The notes under the pieces: model-generated
What the model saw: the letters and a program-made list of their open reading frames with translations, nothing else
Database searches by the model: none
What the model was told of the DNA's origin: nothing
Source: Sphingomonas sp.
Lineage (GTDB): Bacteria; Pseudomonadota; Alphaproteobacteria; Sphingomonadales; Sphingomonadaceae
Reading direction: 5' to 3'
Assembly (NCBI RefSeq): GCF_017304635.1
Contig: NZ_JAFKMA010000004.1
Span: forward strand, 248,001 to 312,000
DNA length: 64,000 nt
Program-made: the position numbers and the translations under genes
In this document: in pieces, positions 1 to 7,104 of the stretch
Numbering within the stretch: the stretch's first letter is position 1
Layout: each line of letters begins with the position of its first letter

Positions 1-9
1 CCTGCGCTA

Positions 10-24
10 GAACATAACAGGAAC
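10..24. promoter_or_regulatory. LexA-type SOS box (GAAC-N7-GAAC)
   Basis: The bases read GAAC, seven bases, GAAC, which is exactly the direct-repeat LexA operator known from alphaproteobacteria. It lies about 184 bases before the first gene of the 208-2686 cassette and may control it. It is also close enough to the left edge that it may instead serve a divergent gene outside the window, such as an imuA-type SOS gene. The site is seen directly; its function is inferred. Confidence 0.55.
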
Positions 25-207
25 GTATTGATGGGAACGCGTCGAGATGAATCGGTGACCGGTCGAACGGGGCAACCGCGGATCCCGCCGGAATGTTCAT
101 CCACAACGTGGTCCACAGCTCCTTCCACCGCTAATTCGCGGAAGGGCATCACCGTCGTTGAGCCGCGCGTGCCGGGATGCGACAGGGACCATCATGAGGA
201 CTGGACG

Positions 208-972
208 ATGACCCTGACGATGGAGGCCGCACCGACCGCGGCGGTCCGGCCCCGAACCGATATTCCCCCTCGGGAGGAATACGTCTGCTGGTCGCGCATG
301 CAGGCCGAGGCCGGCCAGGGGCTAGACGCGATCGTCGAACGCAAGGAGCGCGAGCGTCAGGCCGGCGGCGGCTCGTTCCTCTGGGGCGTGGGCAACGCGC
401 CCGCCCAGGTGACGAACGTGCTGGCGCGGGCCGGCATACCTGTCCGCGCGGTGTTCTCGGTGATGAAGACGCGGCCGAAGGCCGTCGACGTCTCGCCGTC
501 GCGCACCGTCATCTGGCGCCGCTACGTCGACGCTCAGGGTGTCGAGCGGCCGTTACCGCCGCATGCGCTGGTCACCAGCCGCGGCGACAGCGCGGGCGGA
601 GCCAAGCGCGTCCATCACGCCCTGATGTGCAGGTCGGACACGCCCCTCGCCATCAGACGCGGCGACGCGTTCGATCCGGCGGCATTCAGGAACGCCGGCG
701 GGTCGGGCGCGCCCGTCGGCTTCTCGCAGGTGACCGCCCTGCTGCGGCGCGTGCAGTTCGACCACGACCGCTCGGATTACGAGGCCAATCTGACGGCCTG
801 GCTGGCGGACAGCTACTGGGTCCGCCTCACCGATCCGGACGAACTCGACGCCGACCGGCTCGCCATCCTCGCCGACATACCGCGCCAGCCGCTCGACAGC
901 TGGTGCGACCTGGTCGCCCGGATACGCGGTGCACCTGCCGCCGTCGCCGTCGCGCCCGGCAGGCTGGTCTGA
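208..972 (+). CDS. Unrecognised protein, first gene of ImmA/PIN cassette
   Basis: This is a soluble protein of about 254 residues that I do not recognise. The frame is open further upstream, but the ATG at 208 has GAGGA 8 bases before it and the protein-like composition begins there (MTLTMEAAP). Visible features are the sequence FLWGVGNAP near residue 57, a charged central part, and a C-terminal region rich in Asp, Leu and Arg. There is no signal peptide and no membrane segment. It is followed after 63 bases by an ImmA/IrrE peptidase gene and then a PIN-like gene on the same strand. The FLWGVG stretch could hint at a small EVE/ASCH-like fold, but that is only a guess. It could be the substrate, antitoxin or sensor of the cassette. 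Confidence 0.65.
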   Translation: MTLTMEAAPTAAVRPRTDIPPREEYVCWSRMQAEAGQGLDAIVERKERERQAGGGSFLWGVGNAPAQVTNVLARAGIPVRAVFSVMKTRPKAVDVSPSRTVIWRRYVDAQGVERPLPPHALVTSRGDSAGGAKRVHHALMCRSDTPLAIRRGDAFDPAAFRNAGGSGAPVGFSQVTALLRRVQFDHDRSDYEANLTAWLADSYWVRLTDPDELDADRLAILADIPRQPLDSWCDLVARIRGAPAAVAVAPGRLV

Positions 973-1035
973 CGACCGTCCTTCGCGACGGACTCGCGTT
1001 GTGCTAGCCGGGGAGCTGGCGCTCCAGGGGGAACG

Positions 1036-2028
1036 GTGGCGGGAGACGATGACAACCTGATCGAGCGGCTGCGGAAGGCGGGGTTCAGCCGCGCCGCGAT
1101 TCGCGCGGCATGGCCGTCGTGGTGGACCGAGGAGGCCGGCGAGACCCCGTCGGGCCGCGCCGAGCTGCGGTTCGCGCTCGCGCGCCGGCTCGGCCTCGAA
1201 CCCAAGCCGCTCCTCGGCGAACGCGTCGAGTTCGTCTGGAACGACGAGGCGCGCTTCAAGCACCTGTCCACCCACGACGACGCACAGAAGGCCGCGCTGA
1301 CGTCGTTCGGGATGTCGGTCGGCCGGCTGCTGCTGCGCGCCACGCCAGCCGGGCCGACCGATCGGATCGCGGCGGAAGCGCTGCGCGACGCCATCATGGC
1401 CGGGTCGCCGTTCGTCGATCTCGGATCGCTGCTCGGCACCTGCTGGGCGCTGCGCATCCCGGTCATCCACCTGCGCGTCTTCCCGCTCGAGGCGAAGTCG
1501 ATGCACGCCATGGTCGTGGGCGTCGACGGGCGGTTCGCGATCCTGCTCGGGCGCGACGCGGCCTATCCGGCACCGGTGGCTTTCACCCTCGCGCACGAAC
1601 TGGGCCACGTCATGCTCGGCCACCTCGCCGACGCGCCGGCGCTGATCGACCTGGAGGATCCGGCCCTCGCGCGCGACGGCGACGAGCAGGAGGAGGAGGC
1701 GGACCGGTTCGCGCTGACGCTGCTCACCGGCTCGCCCGAACCCGACATCCAGACCGACATCGACCACTTCAACGCCCCGACGCTCGCCGCGGCGGTGCTG
1801 CGCGCGTCGGGCGAATACGGGGTCGAGCCCGGCACGCTGGCTCTCTGCCTCGCGCACGGCCGCGGCCTGTGGCCGGTCGCGATGTCCGCGCTCGGCTTCA
1901 TCTACGGCGAACGCAAGCCGGCCTGGCGCGAGGTGAACGGGATCGCCGACGGCGAACTCGACTGGGACGCGCTGGGCGACGAGGCCGCCCACTATCTGCG
2001 GAACGTCATGATCGGCGACAATGCCTGA
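1036..2028 (+). CDS. ImmA/IrrE-family metallo-endopeptidase
   Basis: A 330-residue zinc peptidase of the ImmA/IrrE (COG2856) family. The zinc motif HELGH is at residues 187-191, in the context FTLAHELGHVMLGH, and an acidic stretch at about 218-222 (EQEEEADRFA) supplies the likely third ligand. The first 80 residues form a helical region that resembles the arm often found between an Xre-type domain and the peptidase, but no complete HTH is clear. The start is GTG at 1036 with a strong AGGGGG ahead of it. Family members cleave repressors or antitoxins. Here the gene overlaps the PIN-like gene by 8 bases, so the two are probably translated together and act together. Confidence 0.9.
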   Translation: MAGDDDNLIERLRKAGFSRAAIRAAWPSWWTEEAGETPSGRAELRFALARRLGLEPKPLLGERVEFVWNDEARFKHLSTHDDAQKAALTSFGMSVGRLLLRATPAGPTDRIAAEALRDAIMAGSPFVDLGSLLGTCWALRIPVIHLRVFPLEAKSMHAMVVGVDGRFAILLGRDAAYPAPVAFTLAHELGHVMLGHLADAPALIDLEDPALARDGDEQEEEADRFALTLLTGSPEPDIQTDIDHFNAPTLAAAVLRASGEYGVEPGTLALCLAHGRGLWPVAMSALGFIYGERKPAWREVNGIADGELDWDALGDEAAHYLRNVMIGDNA

Positions 2029-2686
2029 GCGCGTCCTGCTGGACAACGACGTGGTCCTCAAGGTCGCGTGCTACGCCTTGGTCGAAGAGACGGTCGCCGC
2101 CGCCACCATCGACGACATCCCGCCCGCGATGCTGGGCGTCGGGCGCTTCGTCGTCCGCGGCAGGCTCGCCCGCGCCCCGAACATCGCCGATCGCGCACGC
2201 GCGACCGCTGCGTTCGAGCGCATGCTGGCGGCGATGTTGCTCGTCGAGCCCGACGATGCCGAGATGGCGGCGGCCGCCGACCTGGAAGCCGAGGCCAACC
2301 GCCGCGACCTCGAGCTAGACGGTGGCGAGAGTCAGCTCCTTGCGATGCTCGCGAACCGCGCATGCAAGCTGCTGATCACCGGCGACAAGCGCGCGATCGC
2401 GGCGATGGCGATCGTCGCCGTCGGCGTCGCGGGTGGCAGGGTTGCCTGCCTGGAGCAGTTGATGGCGCACATCGTGACCGGCACCGGTGCCGCTGTGACG
2501 CGCGCACGCGTATGTGCCGAGGCGCAGGTGGATCGAGCGATCACCGCCTGCTTCGGATGCTCGACGACCGCTCCCCCGCGAGACGAGGACGTATTGGATG
2601 GGCTGGCCAGCTATTCGGCCCACCTCGATCGCACGGCCCCGGGGGTGCTGCTTCCAGGCACCGACCTGCGGAACGTCCGCGCTTAG
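2021..2686 (+). CDS. PIN-like domain protein, partner of ImmA/IrrE peptidase
   Basis: A 221-residue protein starting LLDNDVVLK, the usual first strand and first acidic residue of a PIN nuclease fold. A second acidic cluster follows in the middle (DLELDGGESQLLAML), then the strand KLLITGDKRAI, which matches the later PIN strand with its conserved Gly-Asp. The last 70 residues are an extra tail with Cys residues around 166-169. The ATG at 2021 lies inside the end of the peptidase gene (ATGCCTGA), which indicates translational coupling. PIN proteins are usually Mg-dependent RNases, often toxins. Whether all four acidic residues are present needs a structure model. Confidence 0.7.
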   Translation: MPERVLLDNDVVLKVACYALVEETVAAATIDDIPPAMLGVGRFVVRGRLARAPNIADRARATAAFERMLAAMLLVEPDDAEMAAAADLEAEANRRDLELDGGESQLLAMLANRACKLLITGDKRAIAAMAIVAVGVAGGRVACLEQLMAHIVTGTGAAVTRARVCAEAQVDRAITACFGCSTTAPPRDEDVLDGLASYSAHLDRTAPGVLLPGTDLRNVRA

Positions 2687-2733
2687 CGGGGGCGGGCGGC
2701 CGGGGCGACGGACATCGCCGCCGCCCATATCGG

Positions 2734-3150
2734 CTACGCGGCGTTCAACGAATCCATGATCGGGCACTCCGGGACGTCGCCACCCGCACAGCGCGACGAC
2801 ATGTCGGCGAGCGTGCGCTCCAGCCGGCGCAGGTCGGAGATGCGCCTACGCACGTCCTGCAAGTGCCGCTCGGTCAAGGCCAGCACCTCCCCGCAGGTGT
2901 ATCGGTGCGAATCGGCCAGCCCGAGCAGGCTGCGCAACTCGTCGACGGAGAATCCCAGCTCGCGCGCCCGCAGGATGAACCCCAGCCGCGCCTGATCCTG
3001 CGGCGCATAGACGCGGTGGCCGCCCCGGGTCCGGTCGGGTGCCGCGAGAAGGCCAATCGTCTCGTAGTAGCGGATCGTCTCGATGTTGCACGAGAAGAGC
3101 TTCGCGAGCGCGCCCCGCTTGAGTGCCTGGCCGGTGGCGACGAAACCCAT
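2734..3150 (-). CDS. merR: MerR-family mercury-type regulator
   Basis: A 138-residue MerR regulator. The N-terminal winged helix (residues 14-80, CNIETIRYYETIGLL) is followed by the dimer helix. Three cysteines sit at 86, 121 and 129, with the 35-residue spacing of the Hg(II)-binding Cys in MerR. The ATG at 3150 was chosen because upstream codons extend into the operator and do not look like MerR. It is divergent from merT, across a 65-base gap with a classic MerR operator. It would repress, and with Hg(II) activate, merTP. The same operator core is present at 26210-26230, so this protein may also act there. A lead or cadmium specificity cannot be excluded. Confidence 0.88.
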   Translation of the reverse strand: MGFVATGQALKRGALAKLFSCNIETIRYYETIGLLAAPDRTRGGHRVYAPQDQARLGFILRARELGFSVDELRSLLGLADSHRYTCGEVLALTERHLQDVRRRISDLRRLERTLADMSSRCAGGDVPECPIMDSLNAA

Positions 3151-3163
3151 GAAAAAAAACCTC

Positions 3164-3194
3164 TTGAACCTGTAGCAGCTACAGGAACTATACC
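3164..3194 (+). promoter_or_regulatory. mer promoter with MerR operator
   Basis: A -35 element TTGAAC at 3164-3169 and a -10 TATACC at 3189-3194 are separated by 19 bases, the over-long spacing typical of MerR-regulated promoters. A perfect palindrome, CCTGTAGC-A-GCTACAGG (3169-3185), lies in the spacer. It drives merT on the plus strand and lies just upstream of merR on the minus strand. Confidence 0.85.
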
Positions 3195-3215
3195 ATCGTC
3201 GGAGGCTGATCGAGT

Positions 3216-3599
3216 ATGGAACGGATGGACGCGGCACCGACCAGGAAGACGCCCGCCGGCGGCGGGCGGTGGTTGGCGGCCGGCGGGATCGTCGGGGCGC
3301 TGCTCGCCTCGTCGTGCTGCATCTTGCCGCTCGTCCTCGTCACGCTCGGGGTGTCGGGTGCCTGGATCGGCAATCTGTCGACGCTAGCACCATACAATCC
3401 ACTTTTCGTCGCGATGACGCTGGCCTGCCTCGCCGGCGGCTTCTGGCACGTGTATCTACGCCCCCGGCCCGCCTGCCCGCCGGGAAGCCAATGCGCACGG
3501 CCAAGCTCGGCGATATTCACCAAGGCGGCGCTGTGGACGGCGACCGCCCTCGTCCTCGCCGCGATGACGATGTCGTGGTGGGCGCCCCTCTTCTACTAG
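3216..3599 (+). CDS. merT: Mercuric ion transporter MerT
   Basis: A 127-residue inner-membrane protein with three hydrophobic segments (about 21-43, 61-80 and 101-123). The vicinal cysteines SSCCILP in the first helix are the Hg(II)-accepting pair of MerT, and a second Cys pair (ACPPGSQC) lies in the cytoplasmic loop. MerT takes mercury from periplasmic MerP into the cytoplasm, normally handing it to the reductase MerA. It is transcribed from the MerR operator just upstream and followed after 9 bases by merP. No merA is in the window, so the fate of imported Hg(II) is open. Confidence 0.93.
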   Translation: MERMDAAPTRKTPAGGGRWLAAGGIVGALLASSCCILPLVLVTLGVSGAWIGNLSTLAPYNPLFVAMTLACLAGGFWHVYLRPRPACPPGSQCARPSSAIFTKAALWTATALVLAAMTMSWWAPLFY

Positions 3600-3608
3600 G
3601 AACAGCAA

Positions 3609-3923
3609 ATGAAGAACCGCACGCTCGTCTTCGCCGTCTTGTTGGCGACATCCGCCAGCGTCGCCGCGCTCACGCTCGCACCAGCGACCGCGAGCGCGCC
3701 CGCGCGGGAAGTTACCCGGACGTTCGCGGTGGGCAACATGACCTGCGCGACCTGTCCGATCACCGTGAAGACCGCGATGAGCCGCGTCGCGGGGGTCAGG
3801 ACGGTCACCGTCGATTTCGCGGCGAAGACCGCCACGGTCACCTACGATCCGACCAAGGCCAACCCGTCCACGATCGCGGCAGCGTCGACCAACGTCGGAT
3901 TCCCGGCGAAACCATTGACCTGA
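3609..3923 (+). CDS. merP: Periplasmic mercury-binding protein MerP
   Basis: A 104-residue protein with an N-terminal signal peptide (to about residue 30, ending in ATASA) and one HMA domain. The metal motif GNMTCATCPITVKTA contains the paired cysteines that bind Hg(II). Length and layout are normal for MerP. It scavenges mercury in the periplasm and passes it to MerT. It is the second gene of the mer operon, 9 bases after merT. Confidence 0.95.
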   Translation: MKNRTLVFAVLLATSASVAALTLAPATASAPAREVTRTFAVGNMTCATCPITVKTAMSRVAGVRTVTVDFAAKTATVTYDPTKANPSTIAAASTNVGFPAKPLT

Positions 3924-3984
3924 ACCACGGTGCCGCGTGGCCCATCGGTGCGATGGGCGACCGGCCGCCGACGAAGGGCCGACC

Positions 3985-4209
3985 ATGATACCCCAATCCA
4001 CCCTGACCTGCCCCAAGTGCGGACATGTCGAGACCGAGACGATGCCCACCAACGCCTGCCAGTTCTTCTACGACTGCAAGGGCTGCGCGGCGGTGCTCCG
4101 CCCGAACGCGGACGACTGCTGCGTCTTCTGCTCCTTCGGAACGGTGCCGTGTCCACCGATCCAGGAATCGCGCATCTCGGGCGCGGACCCCTGCTGCCGG
4201 GCCGGCTAG
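3985..4209 (+). CDS. GDCCVxC-type Cys-rich small protein
   Basis: A 74-residue Cys-rich protein. It has a leading CPKCGH pair, a middle CKGC pair and the signature DDCCVFC followed by SFGTVPCPP. This matches the small GDCCVxC-domain family, which occurs beside merT/merP genes and sometimes carries selenocysteine. Here the signature is DDCCVFC, and all positions are ordinary Cys codons. The ATG at 3985 gives the family-like start (MIPQSTLTCPKCG). It is 61 bases after merP and probably in the same operon. Its biochemical role is unknown; a thiol metal-binding or handover role is likely. Confidence 0.85.
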   Translation: MIPQSTLTCPKCGHVETETMPTNACQFFYDCKGCAAVLRPNADDCCVFCSFGTVPCPPIQESRISGADPCCRAG

Positions 4210-4257
4210 GCTCGGCATCGTTCGATCGCCTCTACGCCCGCGACACAATCCAGGCGG

Positions 4258-4845
4258 TCAGCGCTGGCCCCGAAGGAACACCGCGTAAGGGGCCTGGAGC
4301 GTCGCAACCAGGTTGATCTCGATCTCGCGCGGATCGACGTCGTTGGTGAGCTCGGGCGCGTCGAGCACCTCGAGGCAGGCCTTGTCGACCCGGCCCTTGA
4401 TGTAGCGGCTGCCCAGCCGGCCGGTGCTCGGCCCGACCGGCACCCGCGTCTGATCCAGCGGAAGCATGAAGCGCTCCTCGTGCAGCCGATCTATGACGAG
4501 CGCGTAGCGCGACCCTCTGACCTGGATCGTCTCCGGTATTTCCTTCCATGTCACGCCGTCGGGCGAATATTCGGCCGCGCACAGAGGCTCGGCGAAATGG
4601 TTCGACTCCATCTGCTCCATGCAGAGGTGGATGGTGCGGTCGCGCGAGGCGAAGGACCTGGCGAACGGCTGGACCATCGAGGACGGGTGGCAGGTGTTGC
4701 CGCCATAGCCCCACATGCCGAACCCGGTCTGACGGATCTCCTCGGTCTTGCGCGCGATGATCGCCGCGAGGTCCTCGCGGGCATGCGTCCCGATCTTCAT
4801 GAAGAGCAGACCCGCCCCGGGCTTTACGATGTCATTCACGGCCAC
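4258..4845 (-). CDS. Unknown protein, fourth gene of BpsA-like operon
   Basis: A 195-residue soluble protein that I do not recognise. It starts at a GTG (4845) that lies 14 bases inside the end of the BpsA-like gene, so the two are coupled. Notable stretches are GLLFMKIGTHARE near the start, and GFGMWGYGGNTCHP at about residues 41-54, whose Gly, Trp, Cys and His density looks like an active-site or ligand loop. The C-terminal half is strand-rich. It has no signal peptide or membrane segment. It is the last gene of the operon that begins at 7036. Its function is unknown; the context suggests a shared task with the kinase and transferase. Confidence 0.75.
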   Translation of the reverse strand: MAVNDIVKPGAGLLFMKIGTHAREDLAAIIARKTEEIRQTGFGMWGYGGNTCHPSSMVQPFARSFASRDRTIHLCMEQMESNHFAEPLCAAEYSPDGVTWKEIPETIQVRGSRYALVIDRLHEERFMLPLDQTRVPVGPSTGRLGSRYIKGRVDKACLEVLDAPELTNDVDPREIEINLVATLQAPYAVFLRGQR

Positions 4846-5752
4846 TGTCCAGCAACTCCAATTCGTATTCGTCCTCGTGCGCGACCCCGTAGTCGAGCCG
4901 CTTGCGTGCCCTTACGTAGCGGACCCGCGGCTCCTGCGACAGACCGTAGAAGTGCTCCAGGCGGGCGGGATCGGTGATCCCGACGCTCGCCGCGCGCGCG
5001 GGATTGCCCGGTAGCGCGGCGAGGTAGAGGTTGCAGGACTTCAGCTCGGGCGCATCGTCGAGATGGTATTCGTGCAGCTTGCGCTGCATGCGCGACACGT
5101 AGAAGCCCTGGCGCGCCGCGAACCCCTGGACGCTGGCGAGAACCTGCTTGGGCCAGTCGAGATCATCGTCGTCGGCGATGACCACCACGCCCTCGCCGGC
5201 GTGGCCGGTCGCCTCCATCCCGCGCTCGACGAAGACGTTCACGCTCTCGCCGTTGTTCGACGCGCCCCAGGGCGGGTTGGTGTAGAAGCAGTCGAACAGC
5301 TCGCCCGGCTCCATCGCGTCGAGGACGTTGTAGAGCCGCGCGTCGAGGTTCGCGATGCGCTCGCGGTCGGCGAAGTTCATCACCGCCTCGACGGTCCGCT
5401 CGTCGAAGTCGAACACCGTGATGTGCGACGGTCCGAAGTTCAGCACGTCGCGTGCGCGCAAATAGGCGACGCAGACGCTGATCGCATCGCCGTCGCCGAT
5501 GAAGGCCAGGCGCTTGCCGTCGGCCCAGTCGGCGATCATCTCGCTCTGCAGCACCATGTCGCCGGTCTTCATGTGGATCTGGTCGAACACGCGCAGCGGC
5601 CGAGGCCGGTTCTGCACGACGTCCGACACCGCATTGATCGCCTTGCGGAGATCGACTCGCCGCCGCTCCTGCGGCGCCGACTGCACCAACTGTTCCGGCT
5701 GCTGACCGCCGCCGCGGACGATGCCGCCGATCCACCCAAGCACCCCGGTCAT
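4832..5752 (-). CDS. BpsA-like (DUF43) aminopropyl/methyltransferase
   Basis: A 306-residue protein resembling the branched-chain polyamine synthase (BpsA, DUF43) family of class I transferases. A Rossmann first strand LAFIGDGDAISV (about 83-93), an acidic second strand VFDFDERT, and the motif NPPWG (159-163) are visible. The NPPW-type motif is also typical of enzymes that modify an amine nitrogen. The start ATG (5752) overlaps the kinase stop by 4 bases (ATGA). Known BpsA makes branched polyamines in thermophiles; a mesophilic relative in an operon with a kinase probably has another substrate. It could be an aminopropyltransferase or an N-methyltransferase. Confidence 0.8.
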   Translation of the reverse strand: MTGVLGWIGGIVRGGGQQPEQLVQSAPQERRRVDLRKAINAVSDVVQNRPRPLRVFDQIHMKTGDMVLQSEMIADWADGKRLAFIGDGDAISVCVAYLRARDVLNFGPSHITVFDFDERTVEAVMNFADRERIANLDARLYNVLDAMEPGELFDCFYTNPPWGASNNGESVNVFVERGMEATGHAGEGVVVIADDDDLDWPKQVLASVQGFAARQGFYVSRMQRKLHEYHLDDAPELKSCNLYLAALPGNPARAASVGITDPARLEHFYGLSQEPRVRYVRARKRLDYGVAHEDEYELELLDSGRE

Positions 5753-6327
5753 GCGAGCCTCGCCGCAAGGCGGTCGACCAGCACGCCGCGTTCCGCCGCG
5801 GTGTCGAAGAGAAAGACGGGCCGGCCGAGGGACATGCCGTAGGTCGCCGCCACCGACGACTGCAACGCGGTGTGCGTCCTCGCCTCCTCCACCGTCACCA
5901 TCGGTCGCCCGCCCGCGTCTTCCGCGATGCGCCGCCGGGTCTCCTCGGGGCTGGCGTAGAGCACCCATATCTCGTCAGGCGCGAGCTGCGCGAAGCGCGC
6001 GAGCGAGAATGGCGTTATGCGGTATCCGTATTCTTCCTTGGTGACCGGATGGCTGTCGATAAGGACGTCGCTGCGGCCGCGGTGATCCTCGACGAAGGCG
6101 ATCAGGGCATCGTCGACCTCGTCGACGTCGCCCGGCGTGACTACGCCGGCCGAGCGCGTTCGCAACTCGTCCTGGTCAACCAATCCATCGCTGCGCGCGC
6201 GGACATGCTCGGTCAATCGCGCGCCGTATTCCCAGACCTGCAGCCCGGGCACACGCTCGGCGAGCATCCTCGTCGTCGAACTCTTCCCCGACGCCGGCGC
6301 GCCGGTCAGGTATATGACCTTAGGCAT
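5749..6327 (-). CDS. P-loop kinase (adenylate-kinase-like)
   Basis: A 192-residue P-loop protein with Walker A GAPASGKSS at residues 9-17 directly after the first strand (KVIYLT). A central Asp strand (DVLIDSHPV) and an Arg-rich lid-like helix (SPEETRRRIAEDA) resemble small-molecule or nucleotide kinases of the adenylate-kinase type. It has no transmembrane segment. It is the second gene of the operon: 97 bases after the first gene and overlapping the BpsA-like gene by 4 bases. It may phosphorylate the substrate of that transferase or a nucleotide; this is inferred. Confidence 0.82.
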   Translation of the reverse strand: MPKVIYLTGAPASGKSSTTRMLAERVPGLQVWEYGARLTEHVRARSDGLVDQDELRTRSAGVVTPGDVDEVDDALIAFVEDHRGRSDVLIDSHPVTKEEYGYRITPFSLARFAQLAPDEIWVLYASPEETRRRIAEDAGGRPMVTVEEARTHTALQSSVAATYGMSLGRPVFLFDTAAERGVLVDRLAARLA

Positions 6328-6424
6328 TGAAATCCCCCCGAATGGCAGGATCGTCGCGGATCGCCGCCGCGAGTCAAGGGGGCCGGTCCGGGATGGTGCG
6401 ATCGGGTCGAGGCGCAGCCCGGAG

Positions 6425-7036
6425 CTAGGGTTGGAAAAGTGCGTCGTCCGGCGGCAGCGCGATCACGCCCTCGACGGCCGACGACAGCGCGAGGCACGCC
6501 GCGTCGAAGGCCGCCCACGCCTGGGCGTCGTCACGGCCGTAGCCGATCGCATTGGTGTGCATCTCGAGGCACCCCGCATTCCCGAAGAACGTCCGCAGCG
6601 GCGTGATCGTGATCTCGAAGGTGTAGTGGTGCGCGTCGCTGCCGGCGGTGCGGCCCAGCACGGCGCGCGCGAGTTCGTATATGCGTGCGGCGGTGTTCAT
6701 CCCGGCCGCGCGGAAGGCGATCGCGACATACGACCCGACGTAGCGGTCCGGCTCGCCTTCCGATTCCGGTTCCCGAGTAAACATCCCGCACTCGCAACCG
6801 AGCGTCATGAGTGGCGACCCGCGCCCGTTGACCGTCTCCAGCAGCGTGCGCAGGCCCACCGAGCGCTTCGCCTCGGGAATCTCGGCCGCGAGCTCGGGCC
6901 GGTCGGCGAGGTCGACGAAGCCGTGGTTGCGGTCGCCGTTCTCGCGATCGACGGCGCCATAGGGTATGGACGAGTGCGCCTCGTCGTCCTGCGCGACGGT
7001 GTAACCTGGCCCCTGCGCCAGGATGGTGTAGGCCAT
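6425..7036 (-). CDS. Unknown protein, first gene of BpsA-like operon
   Basis: A 203-residue protein starting MAYTILAQGPGYTVAQ. The frame stays open to an upstream TTG at 7084, but the ATG at 7036 has GGAGGAAG a few bases before it. A Cys cluster (LGCECGMF at about 81-88) and strand-rich segments such as YTFEITITPLRTFFG are visible. It has no signal peptide. I recognise no family. It is preceded by the copper ATPase gene, which ends 68 bases upstream on the same strand, so read-through from the copper promoter is possible. Its partner genes are the kinase, the BpsA-like transferase and a second unknown. Confidence 0.72.
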   Translation of the reverse strand: MAYTILAQGPGYTVAQDDEAHSSIPYGAVDRENGDRNHGFVDLADRPELAAEIPEAKRSVGLRTLLETVNGRGSPLMTLGCECGMFTREPESEGEPDRYVGSYVAIAFRAAGMNTAARIYELARAVLGRTAGSDAHHYTFEITITPLRTFFGNAGCLEMHTNAIGYGRDDAQAWAAFDAACLALSSAVEGVIALPPDDALFQP

Positions 7037-7104
7037 GACTTCCTCCAGTGCCGCCCGATATGGGGTGGCGATGCCGACGGCCAAGGTCGCGGCGCCGTCC
7101 CGCT

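Noticed and set aside
28-207. Longer N-terminus for the first gene
   Set aside because: The codons before 208 do not look like protein-coding sequence, and the best ribosome binding site is just before 208.
3188-3523. Minus-strand frame over merT
   Set aside because: Opposite to merT and through the mer operator; no protein family features.
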